Assembly: GCF_012034385.1 (NCBI RefSeq) | Contig: NZ_JAAVJB010000023.1 | Coordinates: forward strand, 1 to 39,445 | Direction: 5' to 3' | DNA length: 39,445 bases | DNA from: Streptomyces spiramenti | GTDB lineage: Bacteria; Actinomycetota; Actinomycetes; Streptomycetales; Streptomycetaceae | Shown: positions 7,890 through 16,432 of the stretch, piece by piece | Layout: the number at the start of each line of letters is the position of its first letter | Position numbering within the stretch: the stretch's first letter is position 1 | The notes under the pieces: model-generated | Database searches by the model: none | Told to the model about the DNA's origin: nothing | Seen by the model: the letters and a program-made list of their open reading frames with translations, nothing else | Program-made: the position numbers and the translations under genes

Positions 7890-9154
7890 CCCATCCCCGC
7901 CCTGTGCTCCCGGGCCTCCTGGACACGGAGGCGATCCGCAAGGACTTCCCGGTCCTGGACCGGGAGATCCACGACGGAAAACGACTGGTGTACCTGGACA
8001 ACGCGGCGACCTCGCAGAAGCCGCGCCAGGTGATCGACGCGCTCAGCGGTTACTACGAGCGCCACAACGCCAACGTCCACCGCGGTGTGCACGTGCTCGC
8101 CGAGGAGGCCACCGCGCTCTACGAGGGCGCGCGCGACAAGGTCGCCGCGTTCGTCAACGCGCCCAGCCGCAACGAGGTGATCTTCACCAAGAACGCCTCG
8201 GAGTCGCTGAACCTCGTCGCCAACATGCTCGGCTGGGCCGACGAGCCGTACAAGGTCGACGAGCGTACCGAGATCGTCATCACGGAGATGGAGCACCACT
8301 CCAACATCGTCCCGTGGCAGCTGCTCGCGCAGCGCACCGGCGCGAAGCTGAAGTGGTTCGGGCTGACCGACGAGGGCCGGCTCGACCTCTCCGCGATCGA
8401 CGAGGTGATCACCGAACGCACCAAGATCGTGTCGTTCACGCTGGTCTCCAACATCCTGGGCACCCACAACCCGGTCGAGGCCATCGTGCGCCGCGCCCAG
8501 GAGGTCGGCGCCCTGGTCTGCATCGACGCCTCGCAGGCGGCGCCGCACATGACGCTCGACGTCCAGGCCCTCCAGGCCGACTTCGTCGCCTTCACCGGCC
8601 ACAAGATGTGCGGCCCGACCGGCATCGGCGTGCTGTGGGGTCGGCAGGAGCTGCTGGAGGACCTGCCGCCGTTCCTGGGCGGCGGCGAGATGATCGAGAC
8701 CGTGTCGATGCACTCCTCCACCTACGCGCCCGCGCCGCACAAGTTCGAGGCCGGCACCCCGCCGGTCGCGCAGGCGGTGGGGCTGGGCGCCGCGGTGGAC
8801 TACCTCTCCGCCATCGGCATGGACGCCATCGCCGCGCACGAGCACGCCATCACCGGCTACGCGCTGGAGCGGCTGTCGGCCATCCCCGGGCTGCGGTTCA
8901 TCGGCCCGGAGACCGTCGAGGACCGCGGTGCGGCGATCTCGTTCGCGCTGGGGGACATCCACCCGCACGACGTCGGGCAGGTGCTGGACGAGCTGGGCAT
9001 CGCCGTCCGGGTGGGTCACCACTGCGCCCGCCCGGTGTGCCTGCGGTACGGAATTCCCGCGACGACGCGCGCGTCGTTCTATCTGTACTCCACCCCGGCC
9101 GAGGTCGACGCCCTCGCCGACGGGCTGGAACACGTTCGGAACTTCTTCGGGTGA
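7886..9154 (+). CDS. sufS: Cysteine desulfurase SufS
   Basis: SufS (422 aa) is a PLP-dependent group II cysteine desulfurase that takes sulfur from L-cysteine and passes it to SufU. The PLP lysine lies in FTGHKMCGPTGIGVLWG. The cofactor-ring histidine is in TEMEHHSNIVPW, and the aspartate of VCIDASQAAPHM pairs with the ring nitrogen. The active-site cysteine is in RVGHHCARPVCLRYG. The N-terminal RKDFPVLDREIHDGKRLVYLDNAATSQKP is the standard SufS opening. sufU starts 16 bp downstream. Confidence 0.97.
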   Translation: MTHPRPVLPGLLDTEAIRKDFPVLDREIHDGKRLVYLDNAATSQKPRQVIDALSGYYERHNANVHRGVHVLAEEATALYEGARDKVAAFVNAPSRNEVIFTKNASESLNLVANMLGWADEPYKVDERTEIVITEMEHHSNIVPWQLLAQRTGAKLKWFGLTDEGRLDLSAIDEVITERTKIVSFTLVSNILGTHNPVEAIVRRAQEVGALVCIDASQAAPHMTLDVQALQADFVAFTGHKMCGPTGIGVLWGRQELLEDLPPFLGGGEMIETVSMHSSTYAPAPHKFEAGTPPVAQAVGLGAAVDYLSAIGMDAIAAHEHAITGYALERLSAIPGLRFIGPETVEDRGAAISFALGDIHPHDVGQVLDELGIAVRVGHHCARPVCLRYGIPATTRASFYLYSTPAEVDALADGLEHVRNFFG

Positions 9155-9170
9155 GGACACAGGTAGCGAC

Positions 9171-9623
9171 GTGAAGCTGGACTCCATGTACCAGGACGTG
9201 ATCCTGGACCACTACAAGCACCCCCACGGGCGTGGCCTGCGCGACGGCGACGCCGAGGTGCACCACGTGAACCCCACCTGCGGCGACGAGATCACCCTGC
9301 GGGTGCGGCTCGACGGCGACACCGTCGCCGACGTCAGCTACGACGGGCAGGGCTGCTCCATCAGCCAGGCCAGTGCGTCGGTGCTGAACGAGCTGCTCGT
9401 CGGCAAGGACCTCGACGAGGCGCGGCGCGTGCAGGAGGCGTTCCTGGAGCTGATGCAGTCCAAGGGGCAGCTCACCCCCGACGACGCCATGGAGGAGCTG
9501 CTGGAGGACGCGGTCGCGTTCGCCGGCGTCTCCAAGTACCCCGCCCGAGTGAAATGCGCCCTGCTGAGCTGGATGGCCTGGAAGGACGCCACCGGCCAGG
9601 CACTTGAGGAGAAGACCGCATGA
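9171..9623 (+). CDS. sufU: Sulfur-transfer protein SufU
   Basis: SufU (150 aa) is the Zn-containing partner that accepts persulfide sulfur from SufS in Gram-positive-type SUF systems. The three conserved cysteines and the aspartate that bind zinc are visible in NPTCGDEI, GQGCSISQAS and RVKCALLSW. The 18-residue insertion that separates SufU from IscU is present (the ELLVGKDLDEARRV segment). The GTG at 9171 gives MKLDSMYQDVILDHYKHP, the family's normal N-terminus. The stop overlaps the next gene (ATGA). Confidence 0.95.
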   Translation: MKLDSMYQDVILDHYKHPHGRGLRDGDAEVHHVNPTCGDEITLRVRLDGDTVADVSYDGQGCSISQASASVLNELLVGKDLDEARRVQEAFLELMQSKGQLTPDDAMEELLEDAVAFAGVSKYPARVKCALLSWMAWKDATGQALEEKTA

Positions 9624-9949
9624 CCGACATCACTGCCAAGCCCGCCTCCGAGGAGGAGGTCCGCGAAGCGCTGTACGACGTCGTCGACCCCGAGCTGGGC
9701 ATCGACGTGGTCAACCTCGGCCTCATCTACGGCGTGCACGTGGACGACGACAACACCGCCACGCTCGACATGACGCTGACCTCCGCGGCCTGCCCGCTGA
9801 CCGACGTCATCGAGGACCAGGCGAAGTCCGCGACCGAGGGGCTCGTCAAGGAGCTCAAGATCAACTGGGTCTGGATGCCGCCGTGGGGCCCGGACAAGAT
9901 CACCGACGAGGGCCGTGAGCAGCTGCGCGCCCTCGGCTTCAACGTCTGA
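9620..9949 (+). CDS. SufT-like MIP18/DUF59 Fe-S assembly factor
   Basis: This 109-aa DUF59 protein has the conserved opening EEEVREALYDVVDPELGIDVVNLGLIYGV and the single cysteine in TSAACPLTDVIEDQ. Members (SufT, MIP18/CIA2, the N-terminal part of Mrp/ApbC) help deliver Fe-S clusters to target proteins. It is the last gene of the SUF operon, overlaps the sufU stop and is followed directly by a strong terminator. Confidence 0.93.
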   Translation: MTDITAKPASEEEVREALYDVVDPELGIDVVNLGLIYGVHVDDDNTATLDMTLTSAACPLTDVIEDQAKSATEGLVKELKINWVWMPPWGPDKITDEGREQLRALGFNV

Positions 9950-9966
9950 CGACCCCCGTCGGTCGT

Positions 9967-10020
9967 CCCGCCCGCCGCACCCGCCCCTCACCGGGCCGGG
10001 GCGGCGGGCGGGCGCGTTTT
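9967..10020 (+). terminator. Rho-independent terminator after the SUF operon
   Basis: A perfect 12-bp stem pairs 9967-9978 with 10001-10012 around a 22-nt loop that can fold into a smaller GC hairpin, followed by CGCGTTTT. It begins 17 bp after the last SUF stop. The remaining 157 bases up to the convergent gene at 10178 show nothing else. Confidence 0.75.
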
Positions 10021-10177
10021 CGGCGGCTGGAGGCTTGTGACGGCTGAGCGGTGACGCGGGGCCGCGTGCAGCGGACGGGCAGGCCCGTGCTCCACCGGGC
10101 CTTGCCCCCGCCACCATGTCACCTGGTCCCGGCGGCGTGACGAAATTGGCCAGCCGCACCCACCGGTCATGCGGCCG

Positions 10178-12706
10178 CTATAGGTCGGGACAGTCGCTGC
10201 CGTCCCACCGCCAGTCCCTGTCGGCATCCGGCCCGCAGGCACCCACGATCGTCGGAACGCCGGAGACTGTCTCCATCACGAACACGGGCCTGGCGCTCGG
10301 CTCACTGCTGCCAGGCTCGAGCACGCCGGTGACCCCGACGACGTCTGTGTTGCCGCTGTGCAGTGCCTGGCGGACGTGTGAGTGGTCGAATTCCGCCCCT
10401 GCGCCCACGACGGATCTGACGGCTGCTTCCACGACCGCCATCGCGTCCCAGCCCAACGCCGCGCCTGCGTAGCCCTCTTCCCACGCGGCGTTGTACGCAT
10501 CCCTGAACACCTCCGCGCGGCTGGTGTTGCCGGGGGCGCCGGGGACGGCGGGGGTGAGGTAGTGGATGGCGTCCCCGTCGCGCAGCGCGGACTCTTCGAT
10601 TGGCGCGCTGGCGATGGCGTCACCGCCGAGTACGGTGACCGTGCCGCAGTTCTCCGTCGACCCGAACCCGTCCATGACGGTGACAAGGTCCCCCGCACGG
10701 CCGGCCCAGAAGAGCACAGTGTTCCGCTGAGGTGACGTGCGGCCGCAGATGGCCTCGGTGACCTTGGAAGGGTCCTGCAGCTGGGCCTCATCGTGACGGT
10801 CCGTGGGGTACTGGGCTGTGTAGGGAACGTTCTGGACCTCCTTGCCGTACGCGGCCCTGAACTGCTTCGCAAGGTCAGCGCTGTAGTCGTCTTCATCGTC
10901 GAAGGCGATCACGACGGTCTCCTCGACCGCGTTCCGGTCCTCGTCCGGCGCCGTGGCCATGAGATGACCCTCGGTGAAGGCCACCGCGACCTCCGCTTGG
11001 CGTCGGTTGTCCGGGGCTACCTGGAAGTAGTGCGGGTACTCCTGCATCTGCTGGGCGGTGGCGGTCGTCCCGACCATCGCCACCCCGGACTCATCCAGCG
11101 CCGTCATCGTCGTGTACGTGCCCTCGCGGCTCTGACCCAGCCCGACGACGGCGACGACCTCCTTGTCCTGCTTCACCAGGGAGTTCAGCCGCTGCGCGAC
11201 CTCAGCGCCGGACTCGAAGCGGGGGCCGGCGTTGACCAGGACTATTTTCAGCGCCACTCCGTCCCATCTGGCTGACTCCTTGTTGAGATGCTCTTGAGCG
11301 AGCGCGATGCCGCGCAGTTCGTCGAGCGCGCTCTGCTGTACGAACTTCGACCCAACGTGGGCGCCCGTGTAGGAGGCGACGTGCGCCACCGTGCGTGTGT
11401 GAGTTCGCTCCTGCGCCGTCTCGTTGTTTTCGGCTATGCGTTCAAACTCCGCCTCGAACTCCTCGGCCATGCCCTTGAACAGCGTTCTGCCGTCACTGAT
11501 GCCGACGCACAGCTCCCGCCCGGTGGCCAGGAACTGGCCGTCGGGGCAGGGGTTGCGGGCCGACTCCACGGCGAGTACGCCGCCCGTGCCCAGGAGACCG
11601 AGAACGCATAGCAGCGCCGCCACGCGCAGCGTGAGCCCGGCGGGCACGCCGAGTACCGCCCTGGGCGGCATCTTCTCGCGCCGGAAAACTCCGGCGGGCA
11701 GCGTTTCTGTCGGCGCGGTGACCGCCACCGCCTGAGCGTCGCGGTTCCGGGCGGCCGGTCCCGGTACCGCGTCGAGCGAGGCGTGCTCGGTCACTCCCAG
11801 CTCCGCGCAGCGCGCGGGCGTGACACGTGCGAACAGCAGGGTGGCTCGGGAGCCGAGGGCGCCTGTCGCCTGGCGGTAGTCGGCGATCAGGTTCCGCAGG
11901 ACGTCCTCGCCGTCCCCACCCGCCTTGGCGAGGATCAGGTAGCGGGTGCGCCGGGCACGCCAGGGTGACCACAGCGCGCCGCGCACCGAGCGGTCCAAGT
12001 CGTGCAGCAGTGCGTGCAGTAGTGCGGCGCCGGTGCGGTCGGAGAGCTTCCCTCCCGGGGCGAGCTGGTGGGCCACGGCGAAGAAGTCGGCGCACGGGTT
12101 GCCGCTCTGGGCCTCGGACCAGCGCGCGAACCACGAACGACGCCCGGTCATCAGCCGGTTGGTCCTGCGGGCGAACATCCATTCCCCCACCCAGCGTCGC
12201 CACGTCCAGACCACTAGACCCAGTGCTCCGCCGAGCCAACTCAGCCTGTCCGGTAGCCGCTCGGCGAACTCGCCGTTCAGCTCCTCCCGGGAACGGCTCT
12301 CGTAGAGCTGCCGGCGCAGCTGGCGGGACCGGTGAGTCGGGGCGGTGGGGAGGTTCGTGGTCGAGGCAACCTGTCGCAGAAGCTCGTACTGCCGCAGGCG
12401 CAGCCGTCCCGCTCCCGACGGGAGCGTACTGAGGCTGTCGGCGCACTCGTCGACCAGCCCGACCAAGTCGTCGTCCGCACCAATGCTGAGCAGGACGCGG
12501 GGAGCGAGGACTCGGCCGTCACTGGTGCAGTGTTCGCGCAGCCCGCCCAGTAGCTGGGCGGCGGCCTGGCCGGGAAGCTCCTCTACTACCAGAACCAGCT
12601 CCGTCGCTCTTTCCCGCGGCGAGGCCAGGGCACGATCCAGGTTGCGGATGAAGCTCTCGACGCCGGGCCACGGGGGAATGCCGGCGGGGCTCTCAGGTAA
12701 CTCCAT
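10178..12706 (-). CDS. Membrane-anchored protein: unknown cytoplasmic domain fused to a type I periplasmic-binding (LivJ-like) domain
   Basis: This 842-aa protein has three parts. Residues 1-350 are mostly cytoplasmic. ELVLVVEELPGQAAAQLLGGL and APRVLLSIG look like the Walker-B and sensor strands of a P-loop fold, but there is no Walker A, and a short hydrophobic patch sits near 156-168. A transmembrane helix spans about 357-380. The exported C-terminus, from about 440, is a branched-chain-amino-acid-type substrate-binding fold, with VAVVGLGQSREGTYTTMTALDESGVAMVGT and FQVAPDNRRQAE characteristic of that family. No permease or ATPase adjoins it, so it is more likely a sensor or receptor than a transporter part. 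The third codon is TTA, which in Streptomyces makes translation depend on the bldA tRNA. Codon use is less GC-biased than in the neighbours, suggesting acquisition. Function is unknown. Confidence 0.8.
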   Translation of the reverse strand: MELPESPAGIPPWPGVESFIRNLDRALASPRERATELVLVVEELPGQAAAQLLGGLREHCTSDGRVLAPRVLLSIGADDDLVGLVDECADSLSTLPSGAGRLRLRQYELLRQVASTTNLPTAPTHRSRQLRRQLYESRSREELNGEFAERLPDRLSWLGGALGLVVWTWRRWVGEWMFARRTNRLMTGRRSWFARWSEAQSGNPCADFFAVAHQLAPGGKLSDRTGAALLHALLHDLDRSVRGALWSPWRARRTRYLILAKAGGDGEDVLRNLIADYRQATGALGSRATLLFARVTPARCAELGVTEHASLDAVPGPAARNRDAQAVAVTAPTETLPAGVFRREKMPPRAVLGVPAGLTLRVAALLCVLGLLGTGGVLAVESARNPCPDGQFLATGRELCVGISDGRTLFKGMAEEFEAEFERIAENNETAQERTHTRTVAHVASYTGAHVGSKFVQQSALDELRGIALAQEHLNKESARWDGVALKIVLVNAGPRFESGAEVAQRLNSLVKQDKEVVAVVGLGQSREGTYTTMTALDESGVAMVGTTATAQQMQEYPHYFQVAPDNRRQAEVAVAFTEGHLMATAPDEDRNAVEETVVIAFDDEDDYSADLAKQFRAAYGKEVQNVPYTAQYPTDRHDEAQLQDPSKVTEAICGRTSPQRNTVLFWAGRAGDLVTVMDGFGSTENCGTVTVLGGDAIASAPIEESALRDGDAIHYLTPAVPGAPGNTSRAEVFRDAYNAAWEEGYAGAALGWDAMAVVEAAVRSVVGAGAEFDHSHVRQALHSGNTDVVGVTGVLEPGSSEPSARPVFVMETVSGVPTIVGACGPDADRDWRWDGSDCPDL

Positions 12707-12849
12707 GCCTCATTGTGCGCCGACTTGACGCGCTACGGGGCCGAACGTCGCAACAGCCGTGATATCCCCTGTTCACCCAGGTATCGGCACGAGGTCGACC
12801 GGTCCGACGCACCCCACGCCACCCGTCGACCCACGACTCGTCGTGCTGA

Positions 12850-13212
12850 GCCGTTCGCGCCCTCGGCTGCCGCGACCCGGAGGCCCTGGCCACGTTCTGG
12901 TGCGACGTCCTCGACTTCGTCGTCCTCGACCGTGAGGAGGGGTGCGTCGAGATCGGGCCGCGGGAGGGGTTCGGCGGGCCGCAGTCGACCATCATCCTCA
13001 GCTACCGCGACGAGCCGGAGCCGGGGAAGGCCCGGCTGCACATCGACGTCAACGCCACCGACCGCGACCAGGACGCCGAGCTGGAGCGGCTGCTGGCGCT
13101 CGGCGCCCGCCCCGCCGACGTCGGCCAGCGGGGCGACGAGGGGTGGCACGTGCTGGCCGACCCCGAGGGCAACGAGTTCTGCCTGCTCAAGGCGCGCCTC
13201 GCCCCGCTCTAA
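12850..13212 (+). pseudogene. VOC/glyoxalase-family protein lacking its 5' end
   Basis: From the codon after an in-frame TGA (12847-12849) to the TAA at 13210-13212, the plus strand reads as a VOC superfamily protein: GCRDPEALATFWCDVLDF, CVEIGPREGFGGPQST, KARLHIDVNATDRDQDAELE, and WHVLADPEGNEFCLLKARLAPL. The first beta strand and the start codon are missing, and no ATG, GTG or TTG occurs in frame before the core. About 10-12 N-terminal residues have been lost. The break lies next to the start region of the likely acquired 842-aa gene, so an insertion or deletion there probably removed the 5' end. It could be expressed only from a non-standard start. Confidence 0.75.
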
Positions 13213-13251
13213 GGCGCGGGCCGGCCGGATCCGAGCCACGAGCCCGCCACC

Positions 13252-13286
13252 CGGGTGCGCCCCCCGTCACGGCCGGGGAGCACCCG
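13252..13286. terminator. Bidirectional hairpin between the VOC remnant and pdxH
   Basis: CGGGTGC (13252-13258) pairs with GCACCCG (13280-13286), with an inner CCCC/GGGG stem after a one-base mismatch. It lies between two convergent genes and could stop transcription from either side. There is no T run. Confidence 0.55.
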
Positions 13287-13293
13287 CGGTGCG

Positions 13294-13950
13294 TCAGGGC
13301 CAGAGCTGCTGCCGGTGCCAGCGCCCGCCCTCGACGCCGTACCGGAGCCGGGTGTGCTGCCGGTCGCGGTCGCCCTGCCAGAACTCGACCGCCACCGGCC
13401 GCACCGCGTAGAGCGTCCACCCGGGCGCGACCAGTCCCGGTTCGCGTTCGACGCGGGCGCGGGAGGCAGCGACCGCTGCCTCCCGTTCCGCCGGGTCGGT
13501 CAGCGGTTGCGACTGGCGGCCGAGCAGGGCCTCGGCGCGGGCGCCGACGCCCCGCGCCAGGAAGTCGGCGGCGGAGCGCTCCGGCTCTGCCGTACCGACG
13601 GGCCCCCGCACCCGGACCTGCCGGCCGAGCAGCGGCCAGTGAAAGGTCAGCGCCGCGAACGGCCGGGCGGCGAGATCGCGGCCCTTGGCGCTGGCGGCGT
13701 CGGAGGCGAACCACCAGCCGTCGGCGCCGACGTCCTTGAGGATCAGCACCCGCGCGTCGGGCTCACCGTCACCGCCGGCCGTCGACAGCGTCATCGCGTG
13801 CGGCTCGGGCACCCCGGCGCGCAGCGCCTCGCCCAGCCACTCGGTGAACAGCGCCACCGGCTCCGCCGGCGCGGTCGCCGGGTCGAACCCCGGCAGCTCG
13901 CCCGCGAACACCTCGATGCCGCGCAGCAGTCGGCGGATCTCCGCGCCCAT
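13294..13950 (-). CDS. pdxH: Pyridoxine/pyridoxamine 5'-phosphate oxidase family protein
   Basis: This 218-aa FMN enzyme is expected to oxidise pyridoxine or pyridoxamine 5'-phosphate to pyridoxal 5'-phosphate. The FMN-binding split-barrel opens with EPHAMTLSTAGGDGEPDARVLILKDV, followed by WWFASDAASAKGRDLAARPFAALTFHWPLLGRQVRVRG. The C-terminal dimerisation region VEFWQGDRDRQHTRLRY and the ending WHRQQLWP are the PdxH signature, here with H-Q instead of the usual HDR/RER variants. PLP made here would serve SufS among others, but no operon link is seen. Assignment to the PdxH branch rather than a related flavin reductase-like branch is good but not certain. Confidence 0.85.
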   Translation of the reverse strand: MGAEIRRLLRGIEVFAGELPGFDPATAPAEPVALFTEWLGEALRAGVPEPHAMTLSTAGGDGEPDARVLILKDVGADGWWFASDAASAKGRDLAARPFAALTFHWPLLGRQVRVRGPVGTAEPERSAADFLARGVGARAEALLGRQSQPLTDPAEREAAVAASRARVEREPGLVAPGWTLYAVRPVAVEFWQGDRDRQHTRLRYGVEGGRWHRQQLWP

Positions 13951-14079
13951 GACGCCCCCACTCCTCCTCGCCGGTGCGCCCCTGCCGGCTCCGCGTCGGG
14001 CGCGTCGTCGAGCACGAACCTACCTCCGGGCCGGTCACGGGCGGCGCCGGAGGCGAACCCTGCGCCACGGGCCGCCGCC

Positions 14080-14754
14080 TCAGCCGGCCGGGACCGCGCC
14101 GCCGTTCACCCACCGCGGGTCGGCGAGCAGCGCCTGCACCTCGTTGACCAGCCGGGCCGTGTGGAAGCCGTCGGCCGCCGCGTGGTGGACCTGCACCGCG
14201 AGCGGCAGCACGGTGCGGCCGTCCCGTTCCGCGTAGCGCCCGAGGGTGAAGATCGGCGCCAGATGGTCGAACCCGCCCCGGACGTTGAGGTCGAACCCGG
14301 TGAACGACGCCCACGGCAGGCTGGACACGTCGAACGTGTCGGGCGGCGGCGGGCCCTGCGGGAAGAACTCGGTGGCGCCGGCGTGCTCCGTGAGCAGCGC
14401 CGACGCCCGGTCGTGGAACGCGCCGAACTCCGCGTCGTACGCCGTCCACACGCAGGCGAAGGTCTCGCGCGCCGGGTTGAACACGGTGAACGCCGGGTGG
14501 ACCACCGGCCGGACGGCGGGCGCACCGTCGGCCGTCAGGCACATGCGGAACTGTTCGTGCCGGTTGACCACCGTCGCCAGCGCCCACACCTGCGCGACGT
14601 ACGTCCTGCGGGCCGAGCGGCGCAGCGCCGCGGCGAACGCGGTGGCGTCCAGCTCCACCGTCATCGAGTAGGTGCAGGGCACGACCGTGCGGTAGTGCTC
14701 GAAGTGCTGCCGCCGCGGCCAGGCGGCCAGGTCGATCGGGGTCGGTGCGTCCAT
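14080..14754 (-). CDS. Chloramphenicol acetyltransferase-like (CAT family) protein
   Basis: This 224-aa protein has the length and layout of a type A CAT subunit. The opening IDLAAWPRRQHFEHYRTVVPCTYSMTVE matches the CAT start (W-R-x-x-HF-x-Y). The catalytic motif HHAAADGFHTARLVNEVQ holds the histidine that deprotonates the 3-hydroxyl of chloramphenicol, and the DG that positions it. FNPARETFACVWTAY is also typical. CATs form trimers and use acetyl-CoA. Many actinomycete members are uncharacterised and may acetylate other hydroxyls, so resistance is not assured. The ATG at 14754 was chosen because CAT homology begins about eight residues later. It is divergent from the glycan cassette across 202 bp. 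Confidence 0.85.
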   Translation of the reverse strand: MDAPTPIDLAAWPRRQHFEHYRTVVPCTYSMTVELDATAFAAALRRSARRTYVAQVWALATVVNRHEQFRMCLTADGAPAVRPVVHPAFTVFNPARETFACVWTAYDAEFGAFHDRASALLTEHAGATEFFPQGPPPPDTFDVSSLPWASFTGFDLNVRGGFDHLAPIFTLGRYAERDGRTVLPLAVQVHHAAADGFHTARLVNEVQALLADPRWVNGGAVPAG

Positions 14755-14956
14755 CCCGCCATGATCCCAGCCGCACCCCGGCGGCTCCCGCCCGGGCGGA
14801 CCGTGCGGCCACGCGCCGCCGCGCAACGTCCGCTTCATGCTCGTTGTGCCGCGGCGTTCACCCCCAGTACACCCCGCGCACCGCAGACGGTCACGACGGC
14901 TGCCTAGCGTGCCCGTGCCGACGCCGGTCCGTGGCGTTTCGGGGAGGAGAGCACGG

Positions 14957-16432
14957 GTGCAGCTGAGAATCGGAAAACCGGCGCGACGCCAGAGCGCGGC
15001 CCAGGGGGAGAGGCCGCCCACTGATGACGTGACGCCGGAGCTGGCGCGCCGGGTCCGCGACTGCGCGATCGCCGGCGGTCAGCAGAGCGGCAACCCCGAC
15101 CCCGAGCGGGTCCGGTTCGCCGAGGCGGTGCGCGTCCTGCTCACCGCCTACGCCGAGGCCGCCGCCTCGCCGGGGAAGGCCGCGACGCTGCTCGGTGGCG
15201 GCAACCGTTGGGCGGGCGACCACCCCGAGGTCTTCGAGGCGCTGCTCCAGGCCGGCCGGGCAGCCGCCGCGGTCGGCACCGAGGACCTGCTGCGTCTCGC
15301 GCTGCGCGTCACCGACACCCTGCTGGAGGTCCGCGCCGGTTCCCGCGCCGCTTGGAGGCTCCGCGCCCGGGTGCTGGAAGGGCTGGGCGACGACTCCGGT
15401 TCCGTCGAGGCGCACGAGCGCTACCTGGCGCTGTGCGCCACCGACGATCACGGCACCGGTGCTCGGATCGACGCGCTGCGCGCCAGCCGCGACCACCTCG
15501 TCGAGGCGCTGACCCTGCTGCGCCGCCGCTACCCGCGCGCCGCCGCGCTGGAGGTCGACGGCGACCGCACCGACCTGTGGTCCGACGCCCTCGCCCGCCG
15601 CGGCGCCGGCGACGCGCCCGGTGCCGCCGAGCGGATGACGGCGGCGCTCGGTCTGATGGTCGCCGACAAGCGCCCGTTCGGGGAGCTCGGCGACGCCCTC
15701 ACCGCGATCGTGGACCTGCTCACCGAGTTCCCGCCCGAGGGGGGCGAGCCGCCCGCCGCACTGCTGACCGCGTGGGCCGAGCACCGTCGCCTCTCCGAGC
15801 GGGAGGCCGCGGCCGACCCGCTGCTGGGCGGCGCCCGCGTCATCGGCCTCAGCGACCTCCGGAACCAGCTCGCCGGGCGCTCCATCTGCCTGGTCGCCAA
15901 CTCGCAACGCGTCGCGGAGGGTCGCTGCGGCACCCGCATCGACGACTACGACCTGGTGGTGCGGTTCAACTCGTTCACGATCGACGCGCCCGCCACCGGC
16001 ACCCGCACCGACATCCACGCCACCATCCACAAGCACAACTTCAACTGGGACGTGCCCGTCACCACCCGGTTGGTCTTCGGCGGCCGGCAGGCGGCGTGGC
16101 AGCACAGCGTCCGCCGCCGGCTGGTGCCCGGCGCCCAGCGCAACGTCGGCGACCGCACGCTGCGGTGGCCCGTGCGGGACATCGGCCGCCTCACCGAGGA
16201 GGAGTGGCCCACCATCCCGACCAGCGGCTTCAACATGCTGTGGCTGCTGGACTTCCTCGACGTGAACTCCCGCATCGACCTGATCGGGTTCGACTTCTAC
16301 GCCTCCGGCGCCTACCGCCTCCCCGGCGCGATGAAGCTCCCCATCACCTCCGTCCACGGTTACCAGCGCGAACGCGACTGGGTGATGGCCCGCGCCCGCC
16401 ACACCGACGAGATGAGGACCTCCCTCCGATGA
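14957..16432 (+). CDS. GT29 (sialyltransferase-like) glycosyltransferase with a helical N-terminal region
   Basis: This is a 491-aa protein. Residues 309-480 match glycosyltransferase family 29. The nucleotide-binding sialylmotif-L-like stretch reads SICLVANSQRVAEGRCGTRI followed by DDYDLVVRFNSF. The S-motif-like TIPTSGFNMLWLLDFLD leads to IDLIGFDFY, and the terminal HGYQRERDW holds the His and Glu of motif VS. Residues 1-300 are alpha-helical and TPR-like, with no signal peptide or membrane segment, so it should act in the cytoplasm on a lipid- or nucleotide-linked acceptor. The GTG at 14957 is preceded by GGGGAGGAGAG, which decides the start. Its stop overlaps the next gene (ATGA). Donor and acceptor are unknown; sialic acid (CMP-Neu5Ac) is known for the family but not proven here. 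Confidence 0.85.
   Translation: MQLRIGKPARRQSAAQGERPPTDDVTPELARRVRDCAIAGGQQSGNPDPERVRFAEAVRVLLTAYAEAAASPGKAATLLGGGNRWAGDHPEVFEALLQAGRAAAAVGTEDLLRLALRVTDTLLEVRAGSRAAWRLRARVLEGLGDDSGSVEAHERYLALCATDDHGTGARIDALRASRDHLVEALTLLRRRYPRAAALEVDGDRTDLWSDALARRGAGDAPGAAERMTAALGLMVADKRPFGELGDALTAIVDLLTEFPPEGGEPPAALLTAWAEHRRLSEREAAADPLLGGARVIGLSDLRNQLAGRSICLVANSQRVAEGRCGTRIDDYDLVVRFNSFTIDAPATGTRTDIHATIHKHNFNWDVPVTTRLVFGGRQAAWQHSVRRRLVPGAQRNVGDRTLRWPVRDIGRLTEEEWPTIPTSGFNMLWLLDFLDVNSRIDLIGFDFYASGAYRLPGAMKLPITSVHGYQRERDWVMARARHTDEMRTSLR

Noticed and set aside
12713..13739. Other open frames over the VOC remnant (plus and minus)
   Set aside because: Their translations are Arg/Pro/Gly-rich and without domains, while the frame ending at 13212 gives a clear VOC sequence.
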